Below are positions 8,458 to 17,513 of a stretch of 64,000 bases of DNA, in pieces. The notes below the pieces were generated by a model that was not told where the DNA came from, did not search any database, and saw nothing but the letters and a program-made list of their open reading frames with translations. The number at the start of each line of letters is the position of its first letter. Positions within the stretch are counted from its first letter, which is position 1. The stretch lies in contig RFGC01000037.1 of the NCBI GenBank assembly GCA_003697135.1, forward strand, positions 1 to 64,000, given 5' to 3'. Source of the DNA: Acidobacteriota bacterium (GTDB taxonomy: Bacteria > Acidobacteriota > Blastocatellia > Pyrinomonadales > Pyrinomonadaceae). The position numbers were made by a program, and so were the translations under genes.

Positions 8458-9522
8458 ATGAGGCTTTCGGTTTGCTTGGCTCTGATTCTTTTTGTTACCG
8501 CGGTTTGCGCTCAAAGTGGGCGTGTGAGATCGGATGAAAAGGAAAAGCAAAGGAAACCGACAGAGGTCCGCACTGCTGAGCCGGAAAATCGCATCGTTGA
8601 TCCCACACAATCCACACATAGAAATCCTACTCAGCCAATTTCTGATGAAGAGATAATAAAGGTTTCATCAGTGCTTGTTACTATTCCCGTATCGGTTGCA
8701 GATAAGAATTACAGACCCGTTTTGAATCTTTCATCTGAGGATTTTTGGCTAGAGATCAACGGTAAACCTGCTCAAATCGGCGGTTTCTCTGTTGCTGAAA
8801 GAGTTCCTATAAGGCTTGCTTTGATTTTTGATAAAAGCTCTAGCGTGGCTTCAGCTTGGGACTTTGAAAAAAAGGCAGCAAGCAAATTTTTGCGTCAAGT
8901 TTTACGCTCAGAGAAAGACATGGTTGCTTTGTTTTCTATTTCTTCCGCTCCGAAACTAGAGCATCCGTTGACGGAAAATATCTCTGCAGTAACAAAGGCT
9001 ATAGAAAATCTTGGAGAGCCTAAAGGTGCAACTGCGCTTTTTGATGCAGTTGTCATGGCTTCTGAATATCTGAAAAATGCCGAGGGAAGGCGTGTGATAG
9101 TTATCATTTCTGATGGAGACGATAATTTAAGTGACGCTACTTTGGAGGATGCTATTCGTTCGGTTCAGGTGAACAACTGTTTGGTTTACGTGGTTAAGAC
9201 TTCTGATTTTGAGAATTTCAAGCGGACAGGCAGTAAAGTCGGGAATGCCAATACGGTTTTTTTGATAGCTGATAAGAGAATGCAGCAACTTGCTTCACAA
9301 ACTGGAGGAGCTGTTTATTCGCCAATTGATGAAATTGAAATGGAAAGATTTTTTGCTCAAATAGCAAGCGAGCTTTCCCAGCAATATATCTTGAGTTATT
9401 ACGCAGAAAACGAGAATTCAATTCCGGGAAATTCGTATCAAATTGCTGTGAAAGTTAAAGATCGTCCTGACCTGATTGTTAGAGCAAGAAAAAGTTATTT
9501 CATACCGAAAAGCAAGGAATAG
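8458..9522 (+). CDS. Secreted VWFA-domain protein, Acidobacterial VWFA-related family
   Basis: A 354-aa protein. Residues 1-19 are a signal peptide ending VCA-Q. After a polar linker comes a beta-rich domain (VLVTIPVSVADKNYRPVLNL, then EDFWLEINGK), then a von Willebrand A domain with the MIDAS motif DKSSS near residue 125, the Thr position at GATALFDAV, and IISDGDDN. The layout matches the Acidobacteria-associated VWFA-related family (TIGR03436 type); the role is probably protein-protein or adhesive interaction outside the cytoplasm. It is a taxonomic hint. It is followed by a 167-bp gap before the histidine kinase. Confidence 0.85.
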   Translation: MRLSVCLALILFVTAVCAQSGRVRSDEKEKQRKPTEVRTAEPENRIVDPTQSTHRNPTQPISDEEIIKVSSVLVTIPVSVADKNYRPVLNLSSEDFWLEINGKPAQIGGFSVAERVPIRLALIFDKSSSVASAWDFEKKAASKFLRQVLRSEKDMVALFSISSAPKLEHPLTENISAVTKAIENLGEPKGATALFDAVVMASEYLKNAEGRRVIVIISDGDDNLSDATLEDAIRSVQVNNCLVYVVKTSDFENFKRTGSKVGNANTVFLIADKRMQQLASQTGGAVYSPIDEIEMERFFAQIASELSQQYILSYYAENENSIPGNSYQIAVKVKDRPDLIVRARKSYFIPKSKE

Positions 9523-9689
9523 TTGCAGTTTTTCAGTGTGGCTGAGCCTTTTCCGATAGGTTACTTATGCGCTTGTAGGAATGGGAGGGCACTCAAAAGT
9601 TAAGAATCTTGACAAAAACTTGAAAATCCTTTTCAATCTAAAAAGAGAGTTTTTCCTTACATTCGATTCTTCTAGGGATTTTTAGCAGA

Positions 9690-11336
9690 ATGAAAATGCT
9701 TGTACCGAAGCCTTCAAGAAGCCAAGTTGTCAACTCGGCTAGCGATCTTGACAATGCGTTAGAGTTTATAGCTGATCTTGGAAGAAGTCTTGCAGGTGTT
9801 CTTCATCCCAAGAAAATTGCAGACAAAGTTGCGTCTAGTTTGGTGAAGGCGATAGGAGCGAAAGTGTGTGCCGTAGTTGTGGAGCTTGAGAAAGCGGGCC
9901 TTGTTAGTTCGGCTTTCACTTCAGAAGGTGAGCTTGAGAATTTTCTTAACAAAACCCGTTTTAAGCAGTGGATTCAATTGCTACCTGCGCATGTTTCAAT
10001 TTGGGTTGATGACAAAGAAGATTTTTTCTTGGACCTTGAGAATCACAATCTTGAATATGTTTCACCAATTTTTGTTGGTGGAAGAGTCAAAGGAGCGATA
10101 ATTTTGGGCTTTCATGATTTAGAAAATTGCGCAGGCAAATGTCAAAAGCTGATTGAAGCTACGACCCAGATTTTGTCCATTGGTTTGAATTCTTGTGAAA
10201 ACTATGATGATGCAATTGATACGTCGGTAAGCTACGCCAAAGAAGAAAACCAGAGATTTATAGAGGCTATTCTAGACGCCTTGCCTGTTTCGCTTTATGT
10301 TGTTGACCGAAACTACAGAATCATTGCATGGAATAAAAACAGAGAGTTGGGACTTCAAGGTGTTGCGAAAGATGAAGTAATTGGAAGAAGCATATTTGAA
10401 GTTTTGAGTCGTTATCCTGAGAGTGACTTGCGCTTTGAGTTGGAAAGAATTTTTCGCACAGGTAAGATTCAACGGATTGAGCAAAAGATGATTGATGCAG
10501 ATGGCACCACGAGGCATTGGTTGATAAGCAAAGTGCCGATGCGTGATCCAAAAACTGGTGAAATAACTCATGTAATCACAATCGGAGAAGATATAACTGC
10601 GAGGGTTGAAGCAATCCAAGCCATTGCAAGAGCTGAGAAGCTAGCGGCAGTAGGAAGGCTTGCCGCAGGTGTGGTGCATGAGATCAACAATCCTCTGGCG
10701 ACGATTGCCGCTTGTGCTGAATCTTTGGAAAACCGGCTACAGGAAGGAGCATTCAAAGATAGTCCTGAAATAGAAGATTTCCGAGAATATCTTAGCTTAA
10801 TCCGAAGCGAGGCTTTTAGGTGTAAGACTATCACAAACAGCTTGCTGGATTTTAGCCGTGCAAGAAGCGGGCATCGCATTCCATTAGATGTCAATTCGGT
10901 AATAAGTTCATCTGTTAGGCTTCTAGAACATCAAAGGAAAAGGGAAAACATTTCAATTCAGCTTGAGCTGGAAGAGAATCTTCCGCTTATAAAGGCTGAT
11001 GAGGGTCAGATACAGCAAGCCATAATTGCACTTGCGACTAACGCTGTTGATGCGATGCCTAACGGTGGTATTCTGACTTTCAGAACATTTTCACGATTTG
11101 ATAAGGTATTTATTGAAGTGCAGGACACAGGAATCGGTATTCCGCCAGAGAATCTTCCGCAGATATTTGAACCATTCTTTACTACTAAAGAGATTGGTAA
11201 AGGAACAGGATTAGGACTTGCTGTTTGCTACGGAATAGTTACAGAGCATCAAGGTAAGCTGACGGTTCGGTCAAAAGTTGGCGAGGGTTCGACCTTCACA
11301 ATGTCTTTTCCCATTTTCCGTGAACAAGAAGAGTGA
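9690..11336 (+). CDS. Sensor histidine kinase with GAF-like and PAS domains (NtrB-like)
   Basis: A 548-aa soluble kinase with no membrane segment. Residues about 25-180 look like a GAF-type sensory domain. Residues about 190-310 are a PAS domain ([20 protein letters not shown], ending [14 protein letters not shown]). The HisKA box is [12 protein letters not shown] with phospho-acceptor His330. The HATPase domain has the N box ([11 protein letters not shown]), G1 (DTGIGI), the F box (FEPFFTTK) and G2 (GKGTGLGL). It should autophosphorylate in response to a cytosolic signal and phosphorylate the regulator encoded 3 nt downstream. The ligand is unknown; the PAS core shows no obvious haem or flavin residue. 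Confidence 0.9.
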   Translation: MKMLVPKPSRSQVVNSASDLDNALEFIADLGRSLAGVLHPKKIADKVASSLVKAIGAKVCAVVVELEKAGLVSSAFTSEGELENFLNKTRFKQWIQLLPAHVSIWVDDKEDFFLDLENHNLEYVSPIFVGGRVKGAIILGFHDLENCAGKCQKLIEATTQILSIGLNSCENYDDAIDTSVSYAKEENQRFIEAILDALPVSLYVVDRNYRIIAWNKNRELGLQGVAKDEVIGRSIFEVLSRYPESDLRFELERIFRTGKIQRIEQKMIDADGTTRHWLISKVPMRDPKTGEITHVITIGEDITARVEAIQAIARAEKLAAVGRLAAGVVHEINNPLATIAACAESLENRLQEGAFKDSPEIEDFREYLSLIRSEAFRCKTITNSLLDFSRARSGHRIPLDVNSVISSSVRLLEHQRKRENISIQLELEENLPLIKADEGQIQQAIIALATNAVDAMPNGGILTFRTFSRFDKVFIEVQDTGIGIPPENLPQIFEPFFTTKEIGKGTGLGLAVCYGIVTEHQGKLTVRSKVGEGSTFTMSFPIFREQEE

Positions 11337-11339
11337 GTT

Positions 11340-12719
11340 ATGGCTAAAATCTTGGTAGTTGATGATGAAAGTAGTCTGCGTTTGGTGGTCAAAAAGGAAC
11401 TAGCCAGATTAGGCCATGAGGTCGAAACTGCGTCTGATGGTGAAGAGGCATGGCAACTTCTTGAGGAGAAAGACTTTGAGGTCATACTGGCTGATATAAA
11501 CATGCATCGAATGAACGGAATGGAATTGCTTAGGCGTTTGAAAGAAAAACGGCAAAATCCACCTGAAATAATAATGCTCACAGGTCATGCCACTGTGGAA
11601 TCGGCTATAGAGGCGATGAAGCTTGGTGCTTACGATTATTTGACTAAACCCTATCGGATGAGCGAACTAGCGGTGCTTATATCGCAAGCTGCCGAAAAAT
11701 ACAGACTTAAAATTGATAACCAACGCTTACGCGCTCAGATAGAAAGGAAAACCCTGGATACACTCGAAATAGTAGCCGAGTCACCGCAGATGAAAGAAAT
11801 CTTAAGACTTGTCCAGCGTGTTGCACCTAGCGAGACAAATGTTTTAATCACGGGTGAAAGTGGCACGGGGAAAGAGTTGATTGCGCAAGCTATACATCGT
11901 CTCAGCCCTCGTTCATCAGGTGCTTTTGTTGACCTCAACTGTGCCGCTCTTTCAGATAGCTTGTTGGAGTCAGAGCTTTTCGGATACGAAGCAGGTGCTT
12001 TTTCAGGTGCACGTGGACGCAAACTCGGACTTTTTGAGATTGCTGATGGGGGCACTCTGTTTCTTGATGAGATAATGGAGATGCCGCTAACGCTTCAATC
12101 GAAATTACTTCGTGCTTTGGAAACAAGGTCTTTCTTCCGTGTTGGTGGCATAAGAAAAGTAGAAGTGAATGTTCGGGTGATAGCGGCAACAAATCGCGAT
12201 CCTCAAAAAGCTATTATCGAAGGCACCTTCCGCCCTGATTTGCTTTATCGAATCAACAGTTTTGAAATCCACATACCACCGCTTCGGGAAAGGCGCGAAG
12301 ACATCGAGCCGTTGACACGGCATTTGCTACGAAAAATCGCTGGGCAGAATGCTCCTGAAGTAAGCCCTGAAGCGATGGAAGCGCTTAAGTCTTACGACTG
12401 GCTCGGAAACGTTCGACAACTTCGCAACTGCCTTGAAAGAGCTGTTTTGCTTTGCGATCACGGAGTCATAACTTTGAAAGAACTTCCACCTGAGGTGGTT
12501 AATAGAACTCAACCAACACCATATCAGATTTATGAACCGCAGAAAGAAATCTCTCTAGACTCACAACCTTCTACATTGGCACTTCGGGAACTAGAGAAAA
12601 GGCAGATTCTCAATGCACTTGAGCGAACCGGGTGGCATCGTGGTAAAACCGCAAAACTTCTCGGAATTTCGCCTTCCACCCTTTACAGGAGATTGAAGGA
12701 ATACAATTTAGAAAGATGA
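11340..12719 (+). CDS. NtrC-family sigma54-dependent response regulator
   Basis: A 459-aa protein. The receiver domain (1-125) has the acidic pocket DDE and phospho-acceptor Asp52 (LADINM). The AAA+ domain starts near residue 145, with Walker A GESGTGKE, the sigma54 loop as GAFSGA instead of the usual GAFTGA (about residue 218), and Walker B GTLFLDEI. The C-terminus is a Fis-type HTH (LERTGWHRGKTAKLLGISPSTLYRRLKEY). When phosphorylated it should remodel sigma54-RNA polymerase at unknown targets. The Thr-to-Ser change in the loop is conservative and probably functional. It forms a two-gene operon with the kinase. Confidence 0.93.
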   Translation: MAKILVVDDESSLRLVVKKELARLGHEVETASDGEEAWQLLEEKDFEVILADINMHRMNGMELLRRLKEKRQNPPEIIMLTGHATVESAIEAMKLGAYDYLTKPYRMSELAVLISQAAEKYRLKIDNQRLRAQIERKTLDTLEIVAESPQMKEILRLVQRVAPSETNVLITGESGTGKELIAQAIHRLSPRSSGAFVDLNCAALSDSLLESELFGYEAGAFSGARGRKLGLFEIADGGTLFLDEIMEMPLTLQSKLLRALETRSFFRVGGIRKVEVNVRVIAATNRDPQKAIIEGTFRPDLLYRINSFEIHIPPLRERREDIEPLTRHLLRKIAGQNAPEVSPEAMEALKSYDWLGNVRQLRNCLERAVLLCDHGVITLKELPPEVVNRTQPTPYQIYEPQKEISLDSQPSTLALRELEKRQILNALERTGWHRGKTAKLLGISPSTLYRRLKEYNLER

Positions 12720-12795
12720 GCTTTTTGTTTGAAAATTCTAAATGTTTCGATTTTCTTAATCTTTAGCTCATAGGACGAAAATGCCATGATTTCGG

Positions 12796-12824
12796 TTGAC
12801 AAAGTTTTTCCTAGTTTTTATTCT
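12796..12824 (+). promoter_or_regulatory. Sigma70-type promoter for the riboswitch/htpX transcript
   Basis: TTGACA at 12796-12801, a 17-nt spacer, and TATTCT at 12819-12824. The predicted transcription start near 12831 falls at the first base of the riboswitch P1 helix. Confidence 0.75.
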
Positions 12825-12830
12825 GAATTT

Positions 12831-12926
12831 TGCAGGGGGAGTAGATATGAAAGAAGGTTTGGTAAGTCGTCAAGACGATTGCCTAAAAAAGCAATCCGGC
12901 TTACCGAGAAAATATCGAGACCTTGC
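12831..12926 (+). promoter_or_regulatory. yybP-ykoY-type manganese riboswitch aptamer (predicted)
   Basis: The 5' part contains GGGGAGTAG (12836-12844) and the 3' part CCGAGA (12904-12909) and CGAGA (12916-12920), the conserved loop sequences of the yybP-ykoY motif. Pairings I can draw are P1 GCAGGG (12832-12837) with CCTTGC (12921-12926), P2 GATAT (12844-12848) with ATATC (12912-12916), and an arm 12861-12905 with a 9-bp stem (GGTAAGTCG/CGGCTTACC, one U-G), a 7-nt bulge and a 6-bp GATTGC/GCAATC tip. The class binds Mn2+ and often controls TerC/Alx-type exporters; a terC gene lies two genes downstream. The P1 3' strand is also the 5' arm of the terminator, which predicts an ON switch. Confidence 0.7.
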
Positions 12927-12967
12927 TCCAAATAAGCTTTCTAGGTTTATTGGAGCAAGGTTTTTTA
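12921..12967 (+). terminator. Riboswitch-controlled intrinsic terminator upstream of htpX
   Basis: CCTTGCTCCA...ATAA pairs with TTATTGGAGCAAGG (ending at 12960), about 14 bp with one bulged A, followed by TTTTTTATTT. Formation is mutually exclusive with aptamer helix P1, because both use CCTTGC at 12921-12926. Confidence 0.8.
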
Positions 12968-13033
12968 TTTGGTATTCTCTAATGGTTTTTCGGGAAAACA
13001 AACGAAAGTTTGATGGCAAGGAGGTGAGAGTCT

Positions 13034-13879
13034 ATGTTTAATCAAGTTAAGACATTAGTTTTGTTGGCTTTTTTAACTGCATTGTTCTTGTTTTTCGGTA
13101 ATCTAATAGGCGGTTCTATTGGGATTGTGATTGCCGCTTGTTTGGCGATCTTGTTGAATTTTGGTGCTTATTGGTTTTCTGACCGAATCGTTCTGCGAAT
13201 GTATAACGCTGAAGAGATCACCGAACAAGAAGCACCAGAGCTTTATGAAATGGTTAGAAAGCTCGCCGCAAAGGCTGAGATACCAATGCCGAAGGTTTAT
13301 CTGATTCCGGAAGAAACACCTAATGCTTTTGCAACAGGCAGGAATCCAAAGAATGCTTCGGTTGCCGTTACAACTGGCATTTTGCGACTCCTTGACAAAG
13401 AAGAGCTTTATGGAGTTTTGGCGCATGAAATCGGGCATGTGAAGAATCGAGACACTTTGATAATGACAATTGCGGCGGCTCTTGCAGGAGCAATCAGTTT
13501 TATTGCTGATATGGCTTTTTGGAGCTGTATCTTCGGTGGTTATTCTGATGATGAAGAAGGCGGCAATCCTGTAGTTGGGCTTTTAGCTTTGATGGTTGCA
13601 CCTTTTGCAGCCATGTTGATTCAACTTGCGATTTCAAGGTCGCGTGAATTCATAGCTGATGAAACAGGAGCGCGCCTTTGCGGTAATCCGAGAGCGTTAG
13701 CTTCTGCTTTACGCAAGATCGAGGCTTGGTCGCAGAGAATACCGATTCACAGCGGTAGTCCTGCTACTTCTCATCTTTTCATTATCAATCCATTTTCGGG
13801 AAGGAGTTTGAGCAGTCTTTTCAGCACGCATCCTTCTACGGAAGAGCGCATAAAGCGACTTGAAGCAATGAGAGTTTAG
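13034..13879 (+). CDS. htpX: HtpX-family M48 membrane metalloprotease
   Basis: A 281-aa protein. Two hydrophobic N-terminal segments (about 8-50) precede the protease domain with the zinc motif HEIGHVKNRD (catalytic Glu within HExxH) and the third ligand in SREFIADETGA. Further hydrophobic stretches lie between them (ALAGAISFIADMAFW, LLALMVAPFAAMLI). A strong Shine-Dalgarno (AAGGAGGTGAG) precedes the ATG. HtpX degrades misfolded inner-membrane proteins. Its position behind a predicted Mn2+ riboswitch and ahead of terC suggests it belongs to a metal or membrane-stress response; that link is inference. Confidence 0.92.
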   Translation: MFNQVKTLVLLAFLTALFLFFGNLIGGSIGIVIAACLAILLNFGAYWFSDRIVLRMYNAEEITEQEAPELYEMVRKLAAKAEIPMPKVYLIPEETPNAFATGRNPKNASVAVTTGILRLLDKEELYGVLAHEIGHVKNRDTLIMTIAAALAGAISFIADMAFWSCIFGGYSDDEEGGNPVVGLLALMVAPFAAMLIQLAISRSREFIADETGARLCGNPRALASALRKIEAWSQRIPIHSGSPATSHLFIINPFSGRSLSSLFSTHPSTEERIKRLEAMRV

Positions 13880-13885
13880 GCTTAC

Positions 13886-13911
13886 AAAGAAAGAAGCCCT
13901 TTTCTTTCTTT
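13886..13911 (+). terminator. Candidate terminator between htpX and terC
   Basis: A 10-bp inverted repeat AAAGAAAGAA/TTCTTTCTTT with a 6-nt loop, followed by a T-run and CG. The stem is A/U-rich and thus weak, so partial readthrough into terC is plausible. Confidence 0.45.
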
Positions 13912-13965
13912 TTCGTTCAAGCAATTTTTAAGGAAATTCGACAAAAACTTTGGGAGAAATAGGCT

Positions 13966-14946
13966 ATGGAACTATATTTTCCGTTTTCTGAGTATTGGTG
14001 GTTTTATCTTGGTTTTACTTTTTTTGTGCTGTTGATGCTGGCATTAGACCTTGGGGTGTTCCATCGAGAAGCTCATGAGGTTTCATTCAAAGAAGCTACA
14101 ATCTGGAGTATTGTCTGGGTTCTACTAGCAATGCTCTTCAACTTGATCCTTTACTTTTATTCATCGGCTAAGTTTGGCCATGCAGTTGGTAAAGAAATCT
14201 CGCTCGAGTTTTTAGCAGGTTACATAGTCGAAAAATCTTTGTCTGTTGATAATATCTTCGTTTTTGTTGTCGTTTTTTCGTATTTTGCGATTCCTGCGAA
14301 ATATCAGCATCGTGTTTTGTTCTACGGAATAATTGGAGCTTTAGTGTTTCGAGCCATATTTATTGCGGCGGGCGCATGGCTGATGCAGTTTCATTGGGTA
14401 GCTTATATCTTTGGAGCCTTTTTGATAGTAACCGGTATCAAGCTGATTTTCTCTCCTGAAAAAGAAATTCACCCGGAAAAAAACCCTGTAATAAGGTTAT
14501 TCAAAAAGTTTGTTCCTGTAACGGCAGAGTTTCGAGGACAAAATTTCTTTGTTCGTGAAGGTAACAAAATTTTCGCAACACCGCTTTTCATCGCATTATT
14601 GTTTTTAGAAATGACTGATGTGATTTTTGCTGTTGACAGTGTCCCGGCGATTTTTGCATTGACAAAAGAACCTATGATTGTTTTCACGTCAAACATATTT
14701 GCGATTTTAGGCTTGCGTGCAATGTATTTTATGCTTGCAGGAATGATTGATAGATTCCACTATCTTAAGTACGGGCTTGCGGTTGTATTAGTTTTCGTAG
14801 GACTTAAGATGATTTGGCTTAACGATGCTTTCGGTGGCAAATTCCCAATTACATGGTCACTTGGATTCATAGCGTCAGTCCTAATGCTTTCTGTTCTAAT
14901 TTCTCTGCTTTTCCCGGTAAAGTTTGAGAAAGTAACTGAGGAGTAG
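13966..14946 (+). CDS. TerC/Alx family membrane protein, likely metal (Mn2+) exporter
   Basis: A 326-aa polytopic protein with about nine membrane segments. Family hallmarks are LALDLGVFHREAHEVSFKEA near the N-terminus, the paired acidic motif EKSLSVDNIFVF in the first half, and LLFLEMTDVIFAVDSVPAI in the second half; these Asp/Glu residues within helices form the proposed metal path. The TerC family includes Alx, which exports Mn2+ and is controlled by yybP-ykoY riboswitches. The candidate riboswitch lies about 1 kb upstream with htpX between them, so coregulation depends on readthrough past 13886-13911. The start is supported by GGGAGAAATAGGCT. Confidence 0.9.
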   Translation: MELYFPFSEYWWFYLGFTFFVLLMLALDLGVFHREAHEVSFKEATIWSIVWVLLAMLFNLILYFYSSAKFGHAVGKEISLEFLAGYIVEKSLSVDNIFVFVVVFSYFAIPAKYQHRVLFYGIIGALVFRAIFIAAGAWLMQFHWVAYIFGAFLIVTGIKLIFSPEKEIHPEKNPVIRLFKKFVPVTAEFRGQNFFVREGNKIFATPLFIALLFLEMTDVIFAVDSVPAIFALTKEPMIVFTSNIFAILGLRAMYFMLAGMIDRFHYLKYGLAVVLVFVGLKMIWLNDAFGGKFPITWSLGFIASVLMLSVLISLLFPVKFEKVTEE

Positions 14947-15010
14947 GTTAAAAGCTTAAGAAAACTTCATTAAATGCTTTTGAAAAAGCAGTTAAAGCGG
15001 CATTGGGTTT

Positions 15011-15039
15011 TTGACATTTAGCCGCAAAGGCATTACTAT
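15011..15039 (+). promoter_or_regulatory. Sigma70-type promoter for the lipoprotein gene
   Basis: TTGACA (15011-15016), a 17-nt spacer, TACTAT (15034-15039). It is about 90 nt upstream of the lipoprotein start. Confidence 0.65.
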
Positions 15040-15130
15040 CTTCTCAACTATAAAGCGCGTTTGTTTTCACGCTGATTTGGTTGGGTTGTGAAGATGAATG
15101 TGCAAGAAAAGTTAATCTCGGAGGAATGTA

Positions 15131-15964
15131 ATGTCTCAAAATTTCAAAAAGATAAGTGCTTCTTTAGCAGCTTGGATGATAACTTTTTTGTTTATTTTGG
15201 GATGTGTTTGTCCAAGAGGAGGAGATAGTGGCAAGCCTTTACCTACAGAGTATTTTGGTGTTTGGGCTGGATCAGATGGTTCAGTTTTGGAAATTGCTTC
15301 AGGTGGGGTAGCTAACTATAAGAAGGGCGGTGAGGAATACAAAGGTGTTTCCGTAGAAATTGACGAAAGCGGTAAGGTGCTAAGGATGAAACTACTTGGC
15401 TTTGAGATAAAGAAATTCAACATAACTCAACCGCCATCGGGTGATCGAATGGCGCTTGATAATGTAACATACAGACGAAGAGACTCATTCAGTCAAGATG
15501 ATTACTCTTTTGGTGGAGAAGATTCAAAAAGTGGCTCTACTGATGATTATTCCGGCGGAAGCAAAAAGCCTCTTGATAAAGGAGCGCAAACTTCTGATGC
15601 CGAGATGGTTTCTTTGGTAAGAGAGACACTCCTAGACTTCAACGAGGCAATTCAGAAAGAAGATTTCTCAGAGTTTCTCAGATTACGCACCTCAAAGGTC
15701 TTTCGTCAGCAATATACCCCAGAGCAAATGGCTTCAAGCTTTTCCAGCTTTATTGCCCAAAAAGATTCCGTAGGATTAACTCTAGATCAAGTTGTGACCG
15801 CCACTCCTTCATATTCACACAGATTCAGGAAAATCCAAAACAATGACGTTTTGGAGATAAAAGGCAATTTCAACACAACACCTAACAAGACTTACTTTGA
15901 TAACCAATATCTACTGGAAGACGGGGAGTGGAAGCTTGTAAAAATTCAGGTTGAAATTAGGTGA
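15131..15964 (+). CDS. Lipoprotein with C-terminal NTF2-like domain, function unknown
   Basis: A 277-aa protein. The hydrophobic signal ends in the lipobox LFILG-C, so it is a predicted lipoprotein. Residues about 35-115 form a small beta-rich domain (EYFGVWAGSDGSVLEIASGG...). A Ser/Asp/Gly-rich linker follows. Residues about 155-277 resemble an NTF2-like fold: a long helix (EMVSLVRETLLDFNEAIQKE) followed by beta strands ending YLLEDGEWKLVKIQVEI. The start has an excellent Shine-Dalgarno (GGAGGAATGTA). It has its own promoter and precedes gatB by 53 nt. No enzymatic motif is seen. It is probably periplasm-facing. Confidence 0.75.
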   Translation: MSQNFKKISASLAAWMITFLFILGCVCPRGGDSGKPLPTEYFGVWAGSDGSVLEIASGGVANYKKGGEEYKGVSVEIDESGKVLRMKLLGFEIKKFNITQPPSGDRMALDNVTYRRRDSFSQDDYSFGGEDSKSGSTDDYSGGSKKPLDKGAQTSDAEMVSLVRETLLDFNEAIQKEDFSEFLRLRTSKVFRQQYTPEQMASSFSSFIAQKDSVGLTLDQVVTATPSYSHRFRKIQNNDVLEIKGNFNTTPNKTYFDNQYLLEDGEWKLVKIQVEIR

Positions 15965-16017
15965 GGTTTTGTCTCTGGCTCTGTTAAGAGTTATCATTTG
16001 AGCTTTGGGAAGAAGCG

Positions 16018-17487
16018 ATGAAGAACGGTTGGGAAGCTGTTATCGGGATGGAAATTCACGCACAGCTTTCTACGGAAACAAAGATTTTTTGTGCGTGTCC
16101 GACAAGTTTTGGTGAGACTCCAAATTCAAACACCTGTCCTGTTTGTCTGGGTTTGCCAGGAGCTTTGCCAGTTTTGAATTGGCGTGCCGTAGAATTGGGA
16201 GCAAGAGCGGCATTGGCGTTGGGATTGAAAATAAACGAAGTTTCAATCTTTGCCAGAAAGAATTATTTTTATCCAGATTTGCCAAAAGGCTATCAAATCT
16301 CGCAATACGATAAGCCGTTTTCTTCTGATGGTATTTTGACGATAATGACGGCTGAAAGGGACGATCAAGGTCGTCCGATTGAATGGAAGCCGATGACAAT
16401 CAGGATTGTTCGATTGCATCTGGAAGAAGATGCCGGGAAAAACGTTCATGAGGGCTTACCTGAAGTTGACAAGTTTTCCTACATAGACTTAAACCGCGCA
16501 GGCACTCCGCTTGCTGAGATAGTTACAGCTCCTGATTTTCGTTCGTCGTGGCAGGCCTACGACTATGTTAATCATGTTCGTCGAGCTTTACAGTGGGTCG
16601 GGGCTTCAGATGCCGATATGGAAAAAGGAAACCTTCGATGCGAAGCGAATGTTTCAGTCCGCAAAATTGGTGAGACAGGCTTTCGCCCAAAAGTGGAGCT
16701 TAAGAATCTAAACTCGGTTCGATTCATGCAAAAAGCAATCGAATACGAGATAAATCGCCAGATTGAGGCTTATGAAAGAGGCGAAGAAGTTGTTCAGGAA
16801 ACTCGCCTTTGGGACGAGAAAAACAATTGCACTAGAGTAATGCGCTCGAAAGAAGAGGCTCATGACTACCGCTATTTTCCCGAACCGGATTTGCCACCAC
16901 TCATTGTCTCAAAAGAATGGATCGAGAAAATAAAAGCCGAGATGCCGGAATTGCCTGATGCAATGCGTGATAGGTTCATCAAAGATTATGGTTTGAGTTT
17001 TGCAGATGCAAACCAACTTGTGAGCGAAAAGTCCTTGGCAGAATTTTACGAGCAGACAGCTAAACTTTCGGGAAGCCCGCGCACTTCGGCGAATTTTATT
17101 TTGTCGGAACTGCTGAGAGAGTTAAACAATGCTGGTATCACGGTTGCCGAGTCTAAAATCACGGCTGAAAAAATGGCAGAGCTTATAAAACTCAGAGATG
17201 AAGACAAAATCAACAACATTCAAGCCAAAGAAGTCTTAGCTGAGATGTTCAGAACTGGAAAATCTGCTCATGAAGTTGTAAAGGAAAAAGGATTTGAACA
17301 AATATCAGATGTTGCAACAATTGAAAAGCTTGTTGAAGAAGTAATCGAAAAAAATGCCAAGCAGGTTGAAGACTATAGGAAGGGAAATCAAAAAATCTTC
17401 GGTTTCTTCGTAGGGCAAGTGATGAAAGCATCGCAAGGGAAGGCTAATCCAAAAGTCGTCAACGAAGTTCTCAAGGCAAAGCTTTAG
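16018..17487 (+). CDS. gatB: Aspartyl/glutamyl-tRNA amidotransferase subunit B
   Basis: A 489-aa protein of normal GatB length. The N-terminal kinase-like domain starts WEAVIGMEIHAQLSTETKIFCACP and has the zinc-type Cys pair plus CPVCLGLPG. The signatures RKNYFYPDLPKGYQISQYD and EKGNLRCEANVSVR are diagnostic. The C-terminal helical YqeY-like tail ends GQVMKASQGKANPKVVNEVL. GatB binds misacylated Glu-tRNA(Gln)/Asp-tRNA(Asn), activates the side chain with ATP and accepts ammonia from GatA. It heads a gatB-gatC-lipoprotein-gatA run. Its presence implies indirect Gln-tRNA and/or Asn-tRNA formation. Confidence 0.97.
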   Translation: MKNGWEAVIGMEIHAQLSTETKIFCACPTSFGETPNSNTCPVCLGLPGALPVLNWRAVELGARAALALGLKINEVSIFARKNYFYPDLPKGYQISQYDKPFSSDGILTIMTAERDDQGRPIEWKPMTIRIVRLHLEEDAGKNVHEGLPEVDKFSYIDLNRAGTPLAEIVTAPDFRSSWQAYDYVNHVRRALQWVGASDADMEKGNLRCEANVSVRKIGETGFRPKVELKNLNSVRFMQKAIEYEINRQIEAYERGEEVVQETRLWDEKNNCTRVMRSKEEAHDYRYFPEPDLPPLIVSKEWIEKIKAEMPELPDAMRDRFIKDYGLSFADANQLVSEKSLAEFYEQTAKLSGSPRTSANFILSELLRELNNAGITVAESKITAEKMAELIKLRDEDKINNIQAKEVLAEMFRTGKSAHEVVKEKGFEQISDVATIEKLVEEVIEKNAKQVEDYRKGNQKIFGFFVGQVMKASQGKANPKVVNEVLKAKL

Positions 17488-17513
17488 TTTTAGTTTCGAT
17501 TTATTTAGGGCCT

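Noticed and set aside
12847-13041. 64-codon frame with an AGGGGGAG-like site upstream, running into htpX
   Set aside because: It crosses the riboswitch arm and terminator hairpin; the GGGGAG is the conserved aptamer loop, so it is not a ribosome site. A leader peptide is not supported.
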